Below are positions 52,895-61,439 of a stretch of DNA of 64,000 nt, in pieces (position 1 is the first letter of the stretch; each line of letters begins with the position of its first letter). A program made the position numbers and the translations under genes. The notes below the pieces were generated by a model. It was not told where the DNA came from and searched no databases. It saw only the letters and a program-made list of their open reading frames with translations. Source of the DNA: Planobispora longispora (GTDB taxonomy: Bacteria; Actinomycetota; Actinomycetes; Streptosporangiales; Streptosporangiaceae); the NCBI RefSeq assembly GCF_016863135.1, contig NZ_BOOH01000019.1, forward strand, positions 310,001 to 374,000, given 5' to 3'.

Positions 52895-53299
52895 TTACGA
52901 GGTGGCGCGGGCGACGGCGCCGGACAGCGGGAAGCTGAGCGACTTGCCGGCGAGCTCGCCGAGGCTGCCACCGACGTTGTGCTGGGCGATCAGCACGTTG
53001 CCGGAGTACTGCGGGTTGCTGGTGGATACCGCGCCGGCGTCGGGGCGGAGCTTGAAGGGGACGACGGTGCCGAACAGCGGCCACAGCGTGGCGTCGAGCT
53101 GGCTGGCGGCGAAGTCGTCGAGGAACTCGATCGTCAGCGTTCCGGACTTCAGGCCAGCGGTGTTCTTCGTCCAGCCGTCACCGAACACCGAGGCGTCCAG
53201 GGCGGCCGCCTCCATCGCCAGGGCGCCGCTTTTCGCCCAGCCGGAGCTGTTGACCGCGTTGAGCTCGACGAACTCGTTGAGCAGGACCAGGGTTGCCAC
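52895..53299 (-). CDS. Tail tube-like protein, second paralogue
   Basis: 134 residues from the GTG at 53299, after TGGAGG. It repeats the upstream tube protein motif: EAAALD-x-FGxGWTxxTGGLKS becomes MEAAALDASVFGDGWTKNTA then GLKSGTLTIEFLDDFAA. It lacks that protein's C-terminal extension. It may form part of the tube or a baseplate ring. Confidence 0.75.
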   Translation of the reverse strand: MATLVLLNEFVELNAVNSSGWAKSGALAMEAAALDASVFGDGWTKNTAGLKSGTLTIEFLDDFAASQLDATLWPLFGTVVPFKLRPDAGAVSTSNPQYSGNVLIAQHNVGGSLGELAGKSLSFPLSGAVARATS

Positions 53300-53357
53300 G
53301 AGGACCTCCAGAGAGCATGGCAAAGGACCCGCGCGCGGCGGGCCTGCAGGAGTGGGG

Positions 53358-54086
53358 TTACTTGCCGATGGCGATCGCGCCGGCGACGACGTGCGCGCCG
53401 GTGATCGCGCTCACGTTGAGCCGGTAGTGCGTCTCGGTCAGCGGGCCGGCGACCCGGGTCGCCCAGGTGCCGCCGCGGGTGGTGATGGGGCCGATCGTGG
53501 CCCGGGTCGTCGGTGAGGCGAACCCGGCCGAGTCGTCCGACTGGAGCTGGACGGTGATGGTCGTGCCCGCGGAGATGACGTGCAGGGACGCATACAGGTA
53601 CTGGCCGGCCGGGACGTTGCCGAGCTCGACGACGCTGCCCAGCACGCCCGTGGCGGCCGCCGCTCCCTTCGCCTTGGCGAGCTTGCCGCGGACGATACCG
53701 ACTCCGTCGGTGCCCTGGCTGGTGAGGCTGAAGGGCGCGAGCTCGCCGTGAGCGCCGAGCAACGAATAGTTGAAGTGGCCGAGCTGGCCGAGGTAGGCCA
53801 CCTCTCCCTCGGTCTCGATGGGGCCGAAGGTGAAGACGCGGCCGCCGCCGCCGAGGTCGGTGAAGGCCTCGGGGTCGACGGCGTCGGCGGCCGCCGAGTC
53901 CCAGAAGCCAGCCATGTCGAACGTGTGGCTCTTGAGGCCGCCGGTGAGCTCGGTCCAGCCGCCTGAGCCGAACGTCGTCCGGTCCAGCGCGGCCGCCTCG
54001 CCCGACCAGGACAGCCGGTTGGTCTCGGTGGTGAAGTCATGCCCCGCCACGTAGGCGTAGGCGTCCAGCAGGACGGTGGGCGCCAC
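53358..54086 (-). CDS. Major tail (tube) protein
   Basis: 242 residues. The first half (LSWSGEAAALDRTTFGSGGW, TELTGGLKSHTFDMAGFWDS) is the tube domain. The second half (ASLHVISAGTTITVQLQSDD, RVAGPLTETHYRLNVSAITG) is a beta-sandwich, probably an exposed Ig-like decoration. Abundance and position (after the small 54090 gene) fit the major tail subunit. Confidence 0.82.
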   Translation of the reverse strand: MAPTVLLDAYAYVAGHDFTTETNRLSWSGEAAALDRTTFGSGGWTELTGGLKSHTFDMAGFWDSAAADAVDPEAFTDLGGGGRVFTFGPIETEGEVAYLGQLGHFNYSLLGAHGELAPFSLTSQGTDGVGIVRGKLAKAKGAAAATGVLGSVVELGNVPAGQYLYASLHVISAGTTITVQLQSDDSAGFASPTTRATIGPITTRGGTWATRVAGPLTETHYRLNVSAITGAHVVAGAIAIGK

Positions 54087-54089
54087 GAC

Positions 54090-54311
54090 TTACTTCGCCT
54101 TCGGGCCGCTCGCCGACGTCGCTGTGCCGCCGGCGTCAGGCGTCGGGTCGGGCAGCTTGTCGAGGTCGACCGACTTGGGCACCTCGATGTGGCCGGCGTA
54201 GACCAGGGCGCCGATGTTGACGACGTCGGGATCGAGCTCAACCGTGCCCGGGGCGGCGACGCCGTCGACCTCGGCCGGGCCGATCACCTTGCATTTGATC
54301 TTCTCAGCCAT
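54090..54311 (-). CDS. Phage small protein, 73 residues
   Basis: MAEKIKCKVIGPAEVDGVAA starts a small basic-to-acidic protein with a beta-rich middle and a disordered end (PDPTPDAGGTATSASGPKAK). Located between tail terminator-like and tube genes. Unknown. Confidence 0.6.
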   Translation of the reverse strand: MAEKIKCKVIGPAEVDGVAAPGTVELDPDVVNIGALVYAGHIEVPKSVDLDKLPDPTPDAGGTATSASGPKAK

Positions 54312-54322
54312 GCGGGTTCCTC

Positions 54323-54769
54323 TCAGGTCAGGTGGGACTTGATGTCGAATCGCAGGAGCAGCCAGGCGGTGGAGGCGGTGTCGTCGGCGCCGGACTCCAG
54401 TTCGACGCCACCGGAGACGATGGCCAGCAGACCGGGCAGGTCGCCGAGCTTGGGGTCGGCCGCCACCGCGCGGATAATCTGGCCGCCGAGCTCGGCGGCC
54501 TGGCCCTCGGCCTCGGCCACGGCGTCACCACCGGTGAGGGTGACGACGATGTGCAGTTGCAGGGTGAGGTCCTCGATGCGAGGCAGGATGCCGCCGCCCC
54601 GCATCGTGGCCGGCTCCTGGGGGCCGCGGACCGCGCCGGGGTAGATGAAGGTTCTCTCCGGGTTGGCGGGCGGGCCGTAGCCGACCTGGACGTCGCCGAG
54701 CGGCAGGGTCTTGATGAGGTCGACCAGGGCCCGCTTGATGGCCACCGCGTTGGTCGCCGGCGCCGTCAT
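54323..54769 (-). CDS. Tail terminator-like protein, 148 residues
   Basis: Start ATG at 54769 overlaps the upstream stop (ATGA); a GTG at 54775 is possible. NAVAIKRALVDLIKTLPLGD and LPRIEDLTLQLHIVVTLTGG with AELGGQIIRAVAADPKLGDL resemble phage tail terminator/minor capsid proteins. Role inferred from order (connector to tube). Confidence 0.65.
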   Translation of the reverse strand: MTAPATNAVAIKRALVDLIKTLPLGDVQVGYGPPANPERTFIYPGAVRGPQEPATMRGGGILPRIEDLTLQLHIVVTLTGGDAVAEAEGQAAELGGQIIRAVAADPKLGDLPGLLAIVSGGVELESGADDTASTAWLLLRFDIKSHLT

Positions 54770-55764
54770 CGCCACCCGCCGTGGAACAGGCTCCCGCGCT
54801 GGGGGTTGTAGTCCAGGGTGCGGGAGGCCGGTGCCGGGCCGCCGTTCTGGCCGCCGCCGGCGCCGCGGGAGTAGCGGTCATAGGCGGCGTCGACGTCCGG
54901 GATCCCGGTACGGCTCGCGTTGGGCGTGCTGAGCCGGTAGGTGCCGCCCTCGGCCACCGTGAAGGAGATCGCGCGGTCCGGGATGCCGGACCGGGCCATG
55001 GTCGCCCTGCTGCGCAGGCGCAGGAGGGCGGCCGCCTTCAGGTCCGCCGGTGGGTAGTCGTTGCCGTACTCGTACTCGAGTACGACGTTCCCGGAGCCCT
55101 CGGTCCAGATGCCGTAGTCGGTACGGCGCAGCAGGCCGTCGCGGGTGACGGTCAGCGCGCCGAGCTGGTCGACGGTGAGTGGCACCGCGGCCTGGCCGAC
55201 GCGCGGCGCGATGCTCGCCGAGCGGATCGGCAGCCGCACCCCGCGCAGCAGGATGCCGGCCACCAGGTCGTCGCCGCCGTCGGGCAGCACCAGGTCGCGG
55301 CCGCCGCTGCCGTCCAGGACCAGGCGCCGATAGCGGGGCACGAACGCGCGCCCGGTGATGGTCTCGCACTCCTCCTCCACCTCCTGGCGCAGCCGGACCA
55401 GGTCGGCCAGCGGGTACTTCGCCACGTCAGCGAAGATCGGGTCAGATGCCCGGGCCTCGGCCAGGCTGAACAGGAACCCGCCGACGACCTCGACGATGTC
55501 GCGCTCGACGACGGCCTGGCCGCCGATGGTGGCGCTCCAGGCGACGGTGAGGGCGGCGAGGGTGGCCTGGGCGGGCAGGGTGACGGTGTATCGGCCGGTG
55601 CCGGCGCCGCTGTGGGAGGCGTTCAGGGGACCGGCGACCGCCTGTCCGCTGGCGTCGACCACGGACGCCGAGACGGCGACAGATGAGTCTGTCGCCGTCT
55701 CCCCCACGTAGAAGGTGTGGGACAGCGTCGCCGCGGCGCCCCGGGTGAGGCGGGTGACGTTCAT
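54766..55764 (-). CDS. Head-tail connector with N-terminal Ig-like domain, 332 residues
   Basis: Residues 1-95 form a beta-rich domain (TATDSSVAVSASVVDASGQA, GRYTVTLPAQATLAALTVAW). The rest (EARASDPIFADVAKYPLADL, VRLRQEVEEECETITGRAFV) is the typical gp6-like connector, ending in a C-terminal region GPAPASRTLDYNPQRGSLF. It lies between small decoration genes and the tail terminator. Confidence 0.7.
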   Translation of the reverse strand: MNVTRLTRGAAATLSHTFYVGETATDSSVAVSASVVDASGQAVAGPLNASHSGAGTGRYTVTLPAQATLAALTVAWSATIGGQAVVERDIVEVVGGFLFSLAEARASDPIFADVAKYPLADLVRLRQEVEEECETITGRAFVPRYRRLVLDGSGGRDLVLPDGGDDLVAGILLRGVRLPIRSASIAPRVGQAAVPLTVDQLGALTVTRDGLLRRTDYGIWTEGSGNVVLEYEYGNDYPPADLKAAALLRLRSRATMARSGIPDRAISFTVAEGGTYRLSTPNASRTGIPDVDAAYDRYSRGAGGGQNGGPAPASRTLDYNPQRGSLFHGGWR

Positions 55765-56048
55765 CCGACGTAGATCGCCCCCTCGACCGCTCCGGAGACG
55801 ACGTCGACGTAGATGCCATCGATCGCCCAGAGTCCAGCGGGGTGCACGACGGTGAGGGACTCGCCGTTGCCCAGGGCCACGGTCTGCAGCAGGGTTCCGC
55901 TGGCCGCGCTGGCGTGGTCGAACACGCGCAGCACGGCGCCGGCGCCGCCGGTGGTCTCCCGTACGGTCAGGCCGCGGTAGATGCTGGAGGTTGTGCGCAC
56001 TACCTGATCGGCTCCGGTCAGCGCGACCGGCCGGGGCAGCCCGCCCAT
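55761..56048 (-). CDS. Phage small protein, 95 residues
   Basis: MGGLPRPVALTGADQVVRTT begins a beta-rich protein (SIYRGLTVRETTGGAGAVLR, LAIDGIYVDVVSGAVEGAIY) with four-base overlaps on both sides. Could be a decoration or joining protein. Unknown family. Confidence 0.6.
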   Translation of the reverse strand: MGGLPRPVALTGADQVVRTTSSIYRGLTVRETTGGAGAVLRVFDHASAASGTLLQTVALGNGESLTVVHPAGLWAIDGIYVDVVSGAVEGAIYVG

Positions 56049-56452
56049 CAGCGGATCCGGGCGGTCACCACGACCAGGCCGTCGGGCATGGCCAGGCCGG
56101 ACGCGGTCACGACCTTCTCGACGGTCAGGACGTCGCCGGCCGCGACCAGGAGGTTGGCCGGCGTGCCGGACAGGGTCATGGTCTCGGGGACGAACGCCGT
56201 GGAGTCGGTCGCGGCGTAGGAGCGCGAGGCGGCCAGGGCCGACCCGGCGCCGGCGATGCGGTTGCGCAGGTTGAGGGTGAAGTAGTTCGTGCCGTTGGCG
56301 GTCACCGCGGCGTGCGGGATCCACTTGGCGCTGGTGATCTGCAGGGCGAACGGGGCGATGATGCCGGCCCACTCGTCCGCGGTGCCGGCCGTAGCCTGTC
56401 CCGGCACGAAGATCGGGAAGAGGAGGTCTCCCGACATCTCCTTGAGCTGCAT
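56048..56452 (-). CDS. Probable head decoration protein, 134 residues
   Basis: MQLKEMSGDLLFPIFVPGQA begins a beta-rich protein (LQITSAKWIPHAAVTANGTN, MTLSGTPANLLVAAGDVLTV). It directly follows the capsid gene and is coupled to the next. Head decoration is inferred from place and composition. Confidence 0.6.
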   Translation of the reverse strand: MQLKEMSGDLLFPIFVPGQATAGTADEWAGIIAPFALQITSAKWIPHAAVTANGTNYFTLNLRNRIAGAGSALAASRSYAATDSTAFVPETMTLSGTPANLLVAAGDVLTVEKVVTASGLAMPDGLVVVTARIR

Positions 56453-56525
56453 GGTGGTGTGCTCCTATCGGGGTGCCGCGGCCGCGGCACCCCCACGTCG
56501 ATGGACTACGGGATGCGGGGACCGG

Positions 56526-59045
56526 TCAAGCCTGGGTGCCGCGGTACATGCCGCGGTGCTCCAGGACGGTGCCGTCGTAGATGTGACGGATCTTGAAGGT
56601 CACCTTGTCGGCGTTGAACATGCTGCCGACGTTCGGGTCGGACTGGGTGAACAGCTCCGGGTCCTCACGGCCCTGGTAGAACCCGATCTCAATGGTCGGG
56701 CACATCGCCGGGTCGGCGATCGCGAACCAGTCGTTGGCGTCGGTCCAGTAGTCGACGACGATCGGCTCCAGGCCCTTGTGCAGGTTCGGCCGGTCGGCCG
56801 GGTCATTGCTGGTGCCCGGGATCGCCATCGGCGAGACGCTCAGCTGCCAGGCGAGCTCTTCCAGCTCGCTCGGCACGACCAGGAAGCGCGGCACCGTGGA
56901 CAGGACGTTGATGGCGTTGCCGTAGGCCGCCTGCTTGCGCATCTTGCGCCGGGCCACGCCGAGCGCCGACTGCGACAGCGCCGCGCTGTCGGTGTTGGCG
57001 TGGTTGGTGTGGAACAGGGCGGTCGCGTCGTAGGTGGTCGCGGCGTTGGTCTGCAGGATGTCCCACACGAACCGGTAGAGGGTGATCGCGGCGGCCAGGC
57101 CCAGCAGGCGCGGGATCTGCCGGACGGCCTGCAGGTCGTCGTTGGCGATCATCTCCATGGTGAGGTCCTCGGTCCCACCACGCTTGATCACCGCGAAGGT
57201 CGCCTCTTCGTCCGTCGGCGACTGCAGCGGCTGGTAGGGGGCGCCCTGGGGGACGGTGGGCAGCAGTCCGTAGCCGCCGATTCGCTCGCGCTTCTGCTGG
57301 CGGAAGTCGCTCACGGGGGTGATGTCGGAGACGATCTGCCGCCAGGTCTGCAGGCTCGGCTGAGCGTAGAGCCGGATCATGCGGCGGTGGATGGAGTCGC
57401 CGAGCACCTGGTCCCAGCTGGTGCTGTCCATGGACTCCGGGGCCCGCATGGCCGAGTCGTAGTAGCCGCCGATGGACTCGCGCAGGATGAGCCGGTTGTA
57501 GTCCTCGTCCCACGCCTTGGGGTGGTTGCCGGTGAAGTCGGCGTAGGCCTGCCGGAAGCTCCTGTAGCCCTCGCGGTAGTTGCCATCGAACATCGCGTCC
57601 AGGGCGGCGACCTTCTTGTCGCGGGCCTCCTGGGTGACCTTCGTGGTCACCGTCGGGGTCAGGCCGGCGCGCTCGACCATGGCCAGGCCGGCCTTCATCG
57701 CGGCGATCTGCGCGGCGACGTCGGCCTCGGTGAACTTCTCCGGCAGGGCGCCGGTGACGGCCTCGACGACGGACTCGGGCAGGCCCGCGTCGGTGACGAG
57801 CTGGCGCACCATGAGGCCCGCGAGGAACGTGCCCTTGGTCTGCGGAACGGCCTCGACGACCTTGCCCTCGACGGGCTTGTCGTCGGTCTCCTTCGTCTCC
57901 GTGGCCGGGGCGACCTTCGCCAGGCCGGCGGCGGCCAGCTGCTCCGGCTTCGCCTGGCTCAGCGCGGCCAGGATCTCCTCCAGTGTCGGGGGCACGGTGG
58001 TCTCCTTCGTACGGTCGGGCTCCGCGCCCGGGTCGGATGGGTCGATGCCGCCCGCGAGCACGCGGGAGGCCTTGCCGCCGGCGGCCGGGTCGGAGACCAG
58101 GTCGGCGGAGTTGACGCGGGTGATGGCGGTCGCCTCCTGCAGGCGGCGGCCGCCCTCGGTGATGGGCTTGAACAGCGCCATCACGTCGTGGGACAGGCCG
58201 ATGAGGGGGTCCAGGCCGTCCTCCTGGCCCGCGAGCGAGGCGTCGAGAGCCTCGGCCGCGTGCGTGGCCGACGGCAGCAGATGGAGGTCGGCGTACAGAC
58301 CGTCGGCCTCGGCCTCGACGTTGCGAAAGGCGCCGACCAGACCGGCGATGGTGCCGGTGGACAGCTCCTCTTCGGTGCGGTGGTGGTCGAAGGCCTTGGC
58401 ACCCTCGTACAGCGCCGCGGCCTTGCGCATGACCGCCTCGGGGTACCGCCTCCCGTTGAGGCTGTCGCCGTAGGCGATGATCCGCACCCGGAAGATGCGG
58501 CCGCCATCGGCCGCGGTGCCCTTGGCCTCGATCACCCGGGACTGGGCGGTGATCTGGTCGCGGGTCTCGGCGACGTCGCCGACCGGTACGGCGGCCGCGG
58601 GGTCCGGGGCGTAGGTCCGAACGACCTTGACCGGCTCGCCGAGGGCGACCGCGCCGGCGGCGTCGATCGCGTAGTCGCACTGGTAGAGGTCGTCATCGCC
58701 GGCGGCGTACACCACGGCGGTCGTGGTCAGGTCGGAGATGTAGACCCACACGTAGGAGACGCCAGCCGCCGCCTGGATGCGCTCGGCGAGGGCCTTGCGG
58801 ACCAGCTGCCGCACGTCGTCGAAGGACCGCTGACCACTGATCATCGCCTCGGACGTGGCCGCGGTCTCGGTGACCCGCCGCGGCGCCGGCGGGCTGGTCT
58901 CGAAGCTGATCCCGCAGTTCGGGCAGGTGACCGTTACGCCGTGCTGCAGCGGCTCCTCACCGCGGCAATCCGCCGTACACACCTCCTGCGCGCACACCGG
59001 GCAGCCAGGAAGGCCGCCGCAGTGAGCTGGGTCGTGGACGCTCAC
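56526..59045 (-). CDS. Prohead protease-major capsid protein fusion with N-terminal zinc-ribbon
   Basis: 839 residues from the GTG at 59045 (GTGA overlap with the upstream stop). Residues 1-55 carry CGGLPGCPVCAQEVCTADC and CPNCG, a zinc-ribbon-like cluster. About 60-330 is a prohead protease (AYGDSLNGRRYPEAVMRKAA, AFDHH, LIGLSHDVMALF, NSADLVSDPAAGG). A charged delta-like stretch follows (LEEILAALSQAKPEQLAAAG to about 430). The rest is an HK97-type capsid (YREGYRSFRQAYADFTGNHP, TLYRFVWDILQTNAATTYDA, IDGTVL-like end). One gene therefore holds protease, scaffold-like and shell parts, so self-cleavage must release the shell. Confidence 0.87.
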   Translation of the reverse strand: MSVHDPAHCGGLPGCPVCAQEVCTADCRGEEPLQHGVTVTCPNCGISFETSPPAPRRVTETAATSEAMISGQRSFDDVRQLVRKALAERIQAAAGVSYVWVYISDLTTTAVVYAAGDDDLYQCDYAIDAAGAVALGEPVKVVRTYAPDPAAAVPVGDVAETRDQITAQSRVIEAKGTAADGGRIFRVRIIAYGDSLNGRRYPEAVMRKAAALYEGAKAFDHHRTEEELSTGTIAGLVGAFRNVEAEADGLYADLHLLPSATHAAEALDASLAGQEDGLDPLIGLSHDVMALFKPITEGGRRLQEATAITRVNSADLVSDPAAGGKASRVLAGGIDPSDPGAEPDRTKETTVPPTLEEILAALSQAKPEQLAAAGLAKVAPATETKETDDKPVEGKVVEAVPQTKGTFLAGLMVRQLVTDAGLPESVVEAVTGALPEKFTEADVAAQIAAMKAGLAMVERAGLTPTVTTKVTQEARDKKVAALDAMFDGNYREGYRSFRQAYADFTGNHPKAWDEDYNRLILRESIGGYYDSAMRAPESMDSTSWDQVLGDSIHRRMIRLYAQPSLQTWRQIVSDITPVSDFRQQKRERIGGYGLLPTVPQGAPYQPLQSPTDEEATFAVIKRGGTEDLTMEMIANDDLQAVRQIPRLLGLAAAITLYRFVWDILQTNAATTYDATALFHTNHANTDSAALSQSALGVARRKMRKQAAYGNAINVLSTVPRFLVVPSELEELAWQLSVSPMAIPGTSNDPADRPNLHKGLEPIVVDYWTDANDWFAIADPAMCPTIEIGFYQGREDPELFTQSDPNVGSMFNADKVTFKIRHIYDGTVLEHRGMYRGTQA

Positions 59046-59605
59046 TCCGGCCGCTCCAGCTTCTCCAGCCGGGCGATCAGGCCCTGGCGGGGGTTGTCCT
59101 TCTTCCGCTCGGCCTCCAGCGCCTGGCGGGCCCGCGCGGGGTCGTCGCCGACCCACTGCAGCACCCGCTCGGCGCTGCCGGCGGGCACCTCCTGCTGGCC
59201 GTCCTTCTCGCCCTCGGCGCCGCCGAGGTGCTCCAGCGTCTCGAGAATTTCGGCCTGGACACCACCACGCTGCTTCAGCGTCTCGATCGCCAGCGCAGCG
59301 CGGTCCCGGTCGGTACCGACCCAGGCCAGGACCTCCTCCGGCGATCCGGTCGGCACGTCCCGGGCCGTCATCTCCGGCCGGATCGGCTGGCCGGAGGCCT
59401 CCGCGGCGCCGACGTTGGCGTTGATCTCACGCTCCCAGGCGCCCAGGTCCTGGTCGGCGTCGTACGGCCGGACCTCGCCGTCCTTCGTCACCTCGACGCG
59501 CTGTCCGTCGTGGGTGGTGATGAGGTGGTTGCCGTCTTTGCTCTGGACGTCGAGGATCTCGCTGGGCTTCATGCCGAGCCGCTCGGCGGCCTGCTCACGG
59601 GTCAT
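59042..59605 (-). CDS. Phage protein between portal and capsid, 187 residues
   Basis: MTREQAAERLGMKPSEILDV starts a helix-turn-helix-like lead, then short repeats: SPEEVLAWVGTDRDRAALAI, then SAERVLQWVGDDPARARQAL, two copies of an ERVL-WVG-D-RA motif, ending coiled. Similar motifs are described in phage proteins as small scaffold-like or capsid-assembly units. Function unproved. Confidence 0.65.
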   Translation of the reverse strand: MTREQAAERLGMKPSEILDVQSKDGNHLITTHDGQRVEVTKDGEVRPYDADQDLGAWEREINANVGAAEASGQPIRPEMTARDVPTGSPEEVLAWVGTDRDRAALAIETLKQRGGVQAEILETLEHLGGAEGEKDGQQEVPAGSAERVLQWVGDDPARARQALEAERKKDNPRQGLIARLEKLERPE

Positions 59606-59615
59606 CGTTCGCTCC

Positions 59616-61064
59616 TTACGGGTCGCCCACGGCGCGCAATGTCGCCTTGGCCTTGGTGGTGGCGTCGTCGACAGCCGTCGCGACGTCGTCGGGGTCGGGA
59701 TCAGCTCCCGGTTTGCCCAGGTCAGCGCTGTACGGGATGCCCATGTAGTCCTCCCACGCCTTGCGGGCCGCGACGGCGGCCGCCTCGGCGGTCAGAACTC
59801 GGGACTGCACCAGGTGCTCCAGACCGGTGGAGAGGTTGAGCAGGACCTGGGCGGTGATCTGGGCATCGGCGGCCGCGACCTCCGGGCCGGTGACGACCAC
59901 GCTGTCGCTGGCCTTGATGTCGTAGGTCTGGCCGGTCTTCGGGTCGGTCGCCTCGACCATCCGCGGCAGGCGCCGGGCGGCGACGGCCCGGTCGACGGCG
60001 AAGCGGATCATCTCGGTCTGGTAGCCGAGCCAGACGGCCTGGACGCCGGCAACGCGGCGCCGTACCGGTTCGGCCATCGTCAGCGAGGTGGCGCGGTTGG
60101 CGTCCTCGGGTTCGGCGAGCCAGGTCTTCGCCAGGCCGGCGCCACCGGCGATCATCGTGAGGACCGACCGGTTGGCGTTGGTGTCCTCGTAGCTGCCGGT
60201 CTGGGCGTTCTTCGCTTCCCACTTGACCGCGTTGTTGTGGACCTCGACCGAGCCGGAGGGCGGTATGTGCGTGCCGCCTCGGGCCGCGATGAAGTTGTCG
60301 ACGTCGGTCTGTTCGCCCTCGACGGTGACGTCCCAGACCATGTAACGGGCGAGCGCCGTCCGGTCGATGAGGTTCGACAGCACGGTGTCGTAGGAGTCGA
60401 GCCAGTCGAGGATCGGCGCCATGAACGGCATGGACCGGACGTCGGTCTCCAGGGCCCGGAACGGCGCCCAGAACAGCATCTGGCCGTCACGCAGGCCGGT
60501 GGTGTCGTCGACCGCGGCCACCGTCCGCGTCCGGTTGACCGCCTCGATGCGGAACTCGATCTCGTGTGGCCACAGCGGGTTGCCGTGGAGGCAGCGCACC
60601 TCGACCACGGCGGACGGGTCGATCGGCGAGTAGCGCACGACGCCTGACAGCGGGCCGGTCATGAGCTCGCGGAAGGTCTCCCCCATCAACAGGCAGCTGC
60701 GCAGCGCGAGCTCCTGGCCCTGGCCGACCTGGTTGCGCGGGTCGTTCCAGAACTCCTCGACGACCTGGCGCACGTCGGTGTTGGTGGCCTGGAAGGTCAC
60801 ACCGGAGTCGCCGACGCAGAAGCTCGTGTAGGTGTCGATGATGGCCCGGGCCATGGGGTTGGTCCGGTAGGAGGCGAGCGAGTACATCCTGCTCTTCTCC
60901 AGCGTCCAGTCCGGGACCGGGCGGCCGCGGGAGCCGACAGGCTTCCAGCCGGCGTCGCCGTCCATCGGGTCGTGGTTCCAGCTGCTGGCGGCCGCGCCGG
61001 AGACCATGATCTGCTGGGGGGTCGCCTCGACCGCGCGCCGGGCCGGCCACAGCCATGAGCTCAT
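59616..61064 (-). CDS. Portal protein
   Basis: 482 residues. MYSLASYRTNPMARAIIDTY, TSFCVGDSGVTFQATNTDVR and the wing/stem/crown pattern (LLMGETFRELMTGPLSGVVR, FRIEAVNRTRTVAAVDD, EWEAKNAQTGSYEDTN-like text, LTMAEPVRRRVAGVQAVWLG) fit siphovirus portals of about 480 residues. It forms the 12-mer at the capsid vertex through which DNA passes. The order terminase-portal-capsid is normal. Confidence 0.87.
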   Translation of the reverse strand: MSSWLWPARRAVEATPQQIMVSGAAASSWNHDPMDGDAGWKPVGSRGRPVPDWTLEKSRMYSLASYRTNPMARAIIDTYTSFCVGDSGVTFQATNTDVRQVVEEFWNDPRNQVGQGQELALRSCLLMGETFRELMTGPLSGVVRYSPIDPSAVVEVRCLHGNPLWPHEIEFRIEAVNRTRTVAAVDDTTGLRDGQMLFWAPFRALETDVRSMPFMAPILDWLDSYDTVLSNLIDRTALARYMVWDVTVEGEQTDVDNFIAARGGTHIPPSGSVEVHNNAVKWEAKNAQTGSYEDTNANRSVLTMIAGGAGLAKTWLAEPEDANRATSLTMAEPVRRRVAGVQAVWLGYQTEMIRFAVDRAVAARRLPRMVEATDPKTGQTYDIKASDSVVVTGPEVAAADAQITAQVLLNLSTGLEHLVQSRVLTAEAAAVAARKAWEDYMGIPYSADLGKPGADPDPDDVATAVDDATTKAKATLRAVGDP

Positions 61065-61204
61065 GCGCTGCTCCCTGAGGTTGGAGGAGTCGCGGACATG
61101 GGGAGCGGACCGAAGTCTTCGGGCAGCTCGGCAGGCTCGATGACCTCGATGCCGGTCAGGGGGACGTGCGGGGCAAGCCGGTCCCGGCGTCCATCCGTCC
61201 TCAC
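61061..61204 (-). CDS. Small phage protein, 47 residues
   Basis: GTG at 61204 overlaps the preceding stop (GTGA); its own stop overlaps the portal start. VRTDGRRDRLAPHVPLTGIE leads to a Pro-rich end. Short ORFs at this position are common in actinophages. Function unknown. Confidence 0.5.
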   Translation of the reverse strand: MRTDGRRDRLAPHVPLTGIEVIEPAELPEDFGPLPMSATPPTSGSSA

Positions 61205-61428
61205 GCCGCGTCCTTCACGGCGCGCACCGGGCCACCGTGCGCGACGACGGCGGTGGGCACCTGGGCGTGGGTGTGGACGCTGTAGGACAGGCCGACCAGG
61301 ACCAGGCCGGCCGCGCCGAGGGACCACCACCAAGTGCCGGTCAGGCCGCCGATGGCCACCACCACGCACACCAGGCCGAGCACGCCCAGGACGTTGGCCA
61401 CCAGGTCCGGCGTGAGCCGTACGCGCAT
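61201..61428 (-). CDS. Small two-helix membrane protein, 75 residues
   Basis: MRVRLTPDLVANVLGVLGLV, then VCVVVAIGGLTGTWWWSLGA and AGLVLVGLSYSVHTHAQ: two helices. It lies between terminase and portal. Unusual for a morphogenesis block; perhaps a membrane-associated accessory. Confidence 0.6.
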   Translation of the reverse strand: MRVRLTPDLVANVLGVLGLVCVVVAIGGLTGTWWWSLGAAGLVLVGLSYSVHTHAQVPTAVVAHGGPVRAVKDAA

Positions 61429-61439
61429 CACAGGCTCCT

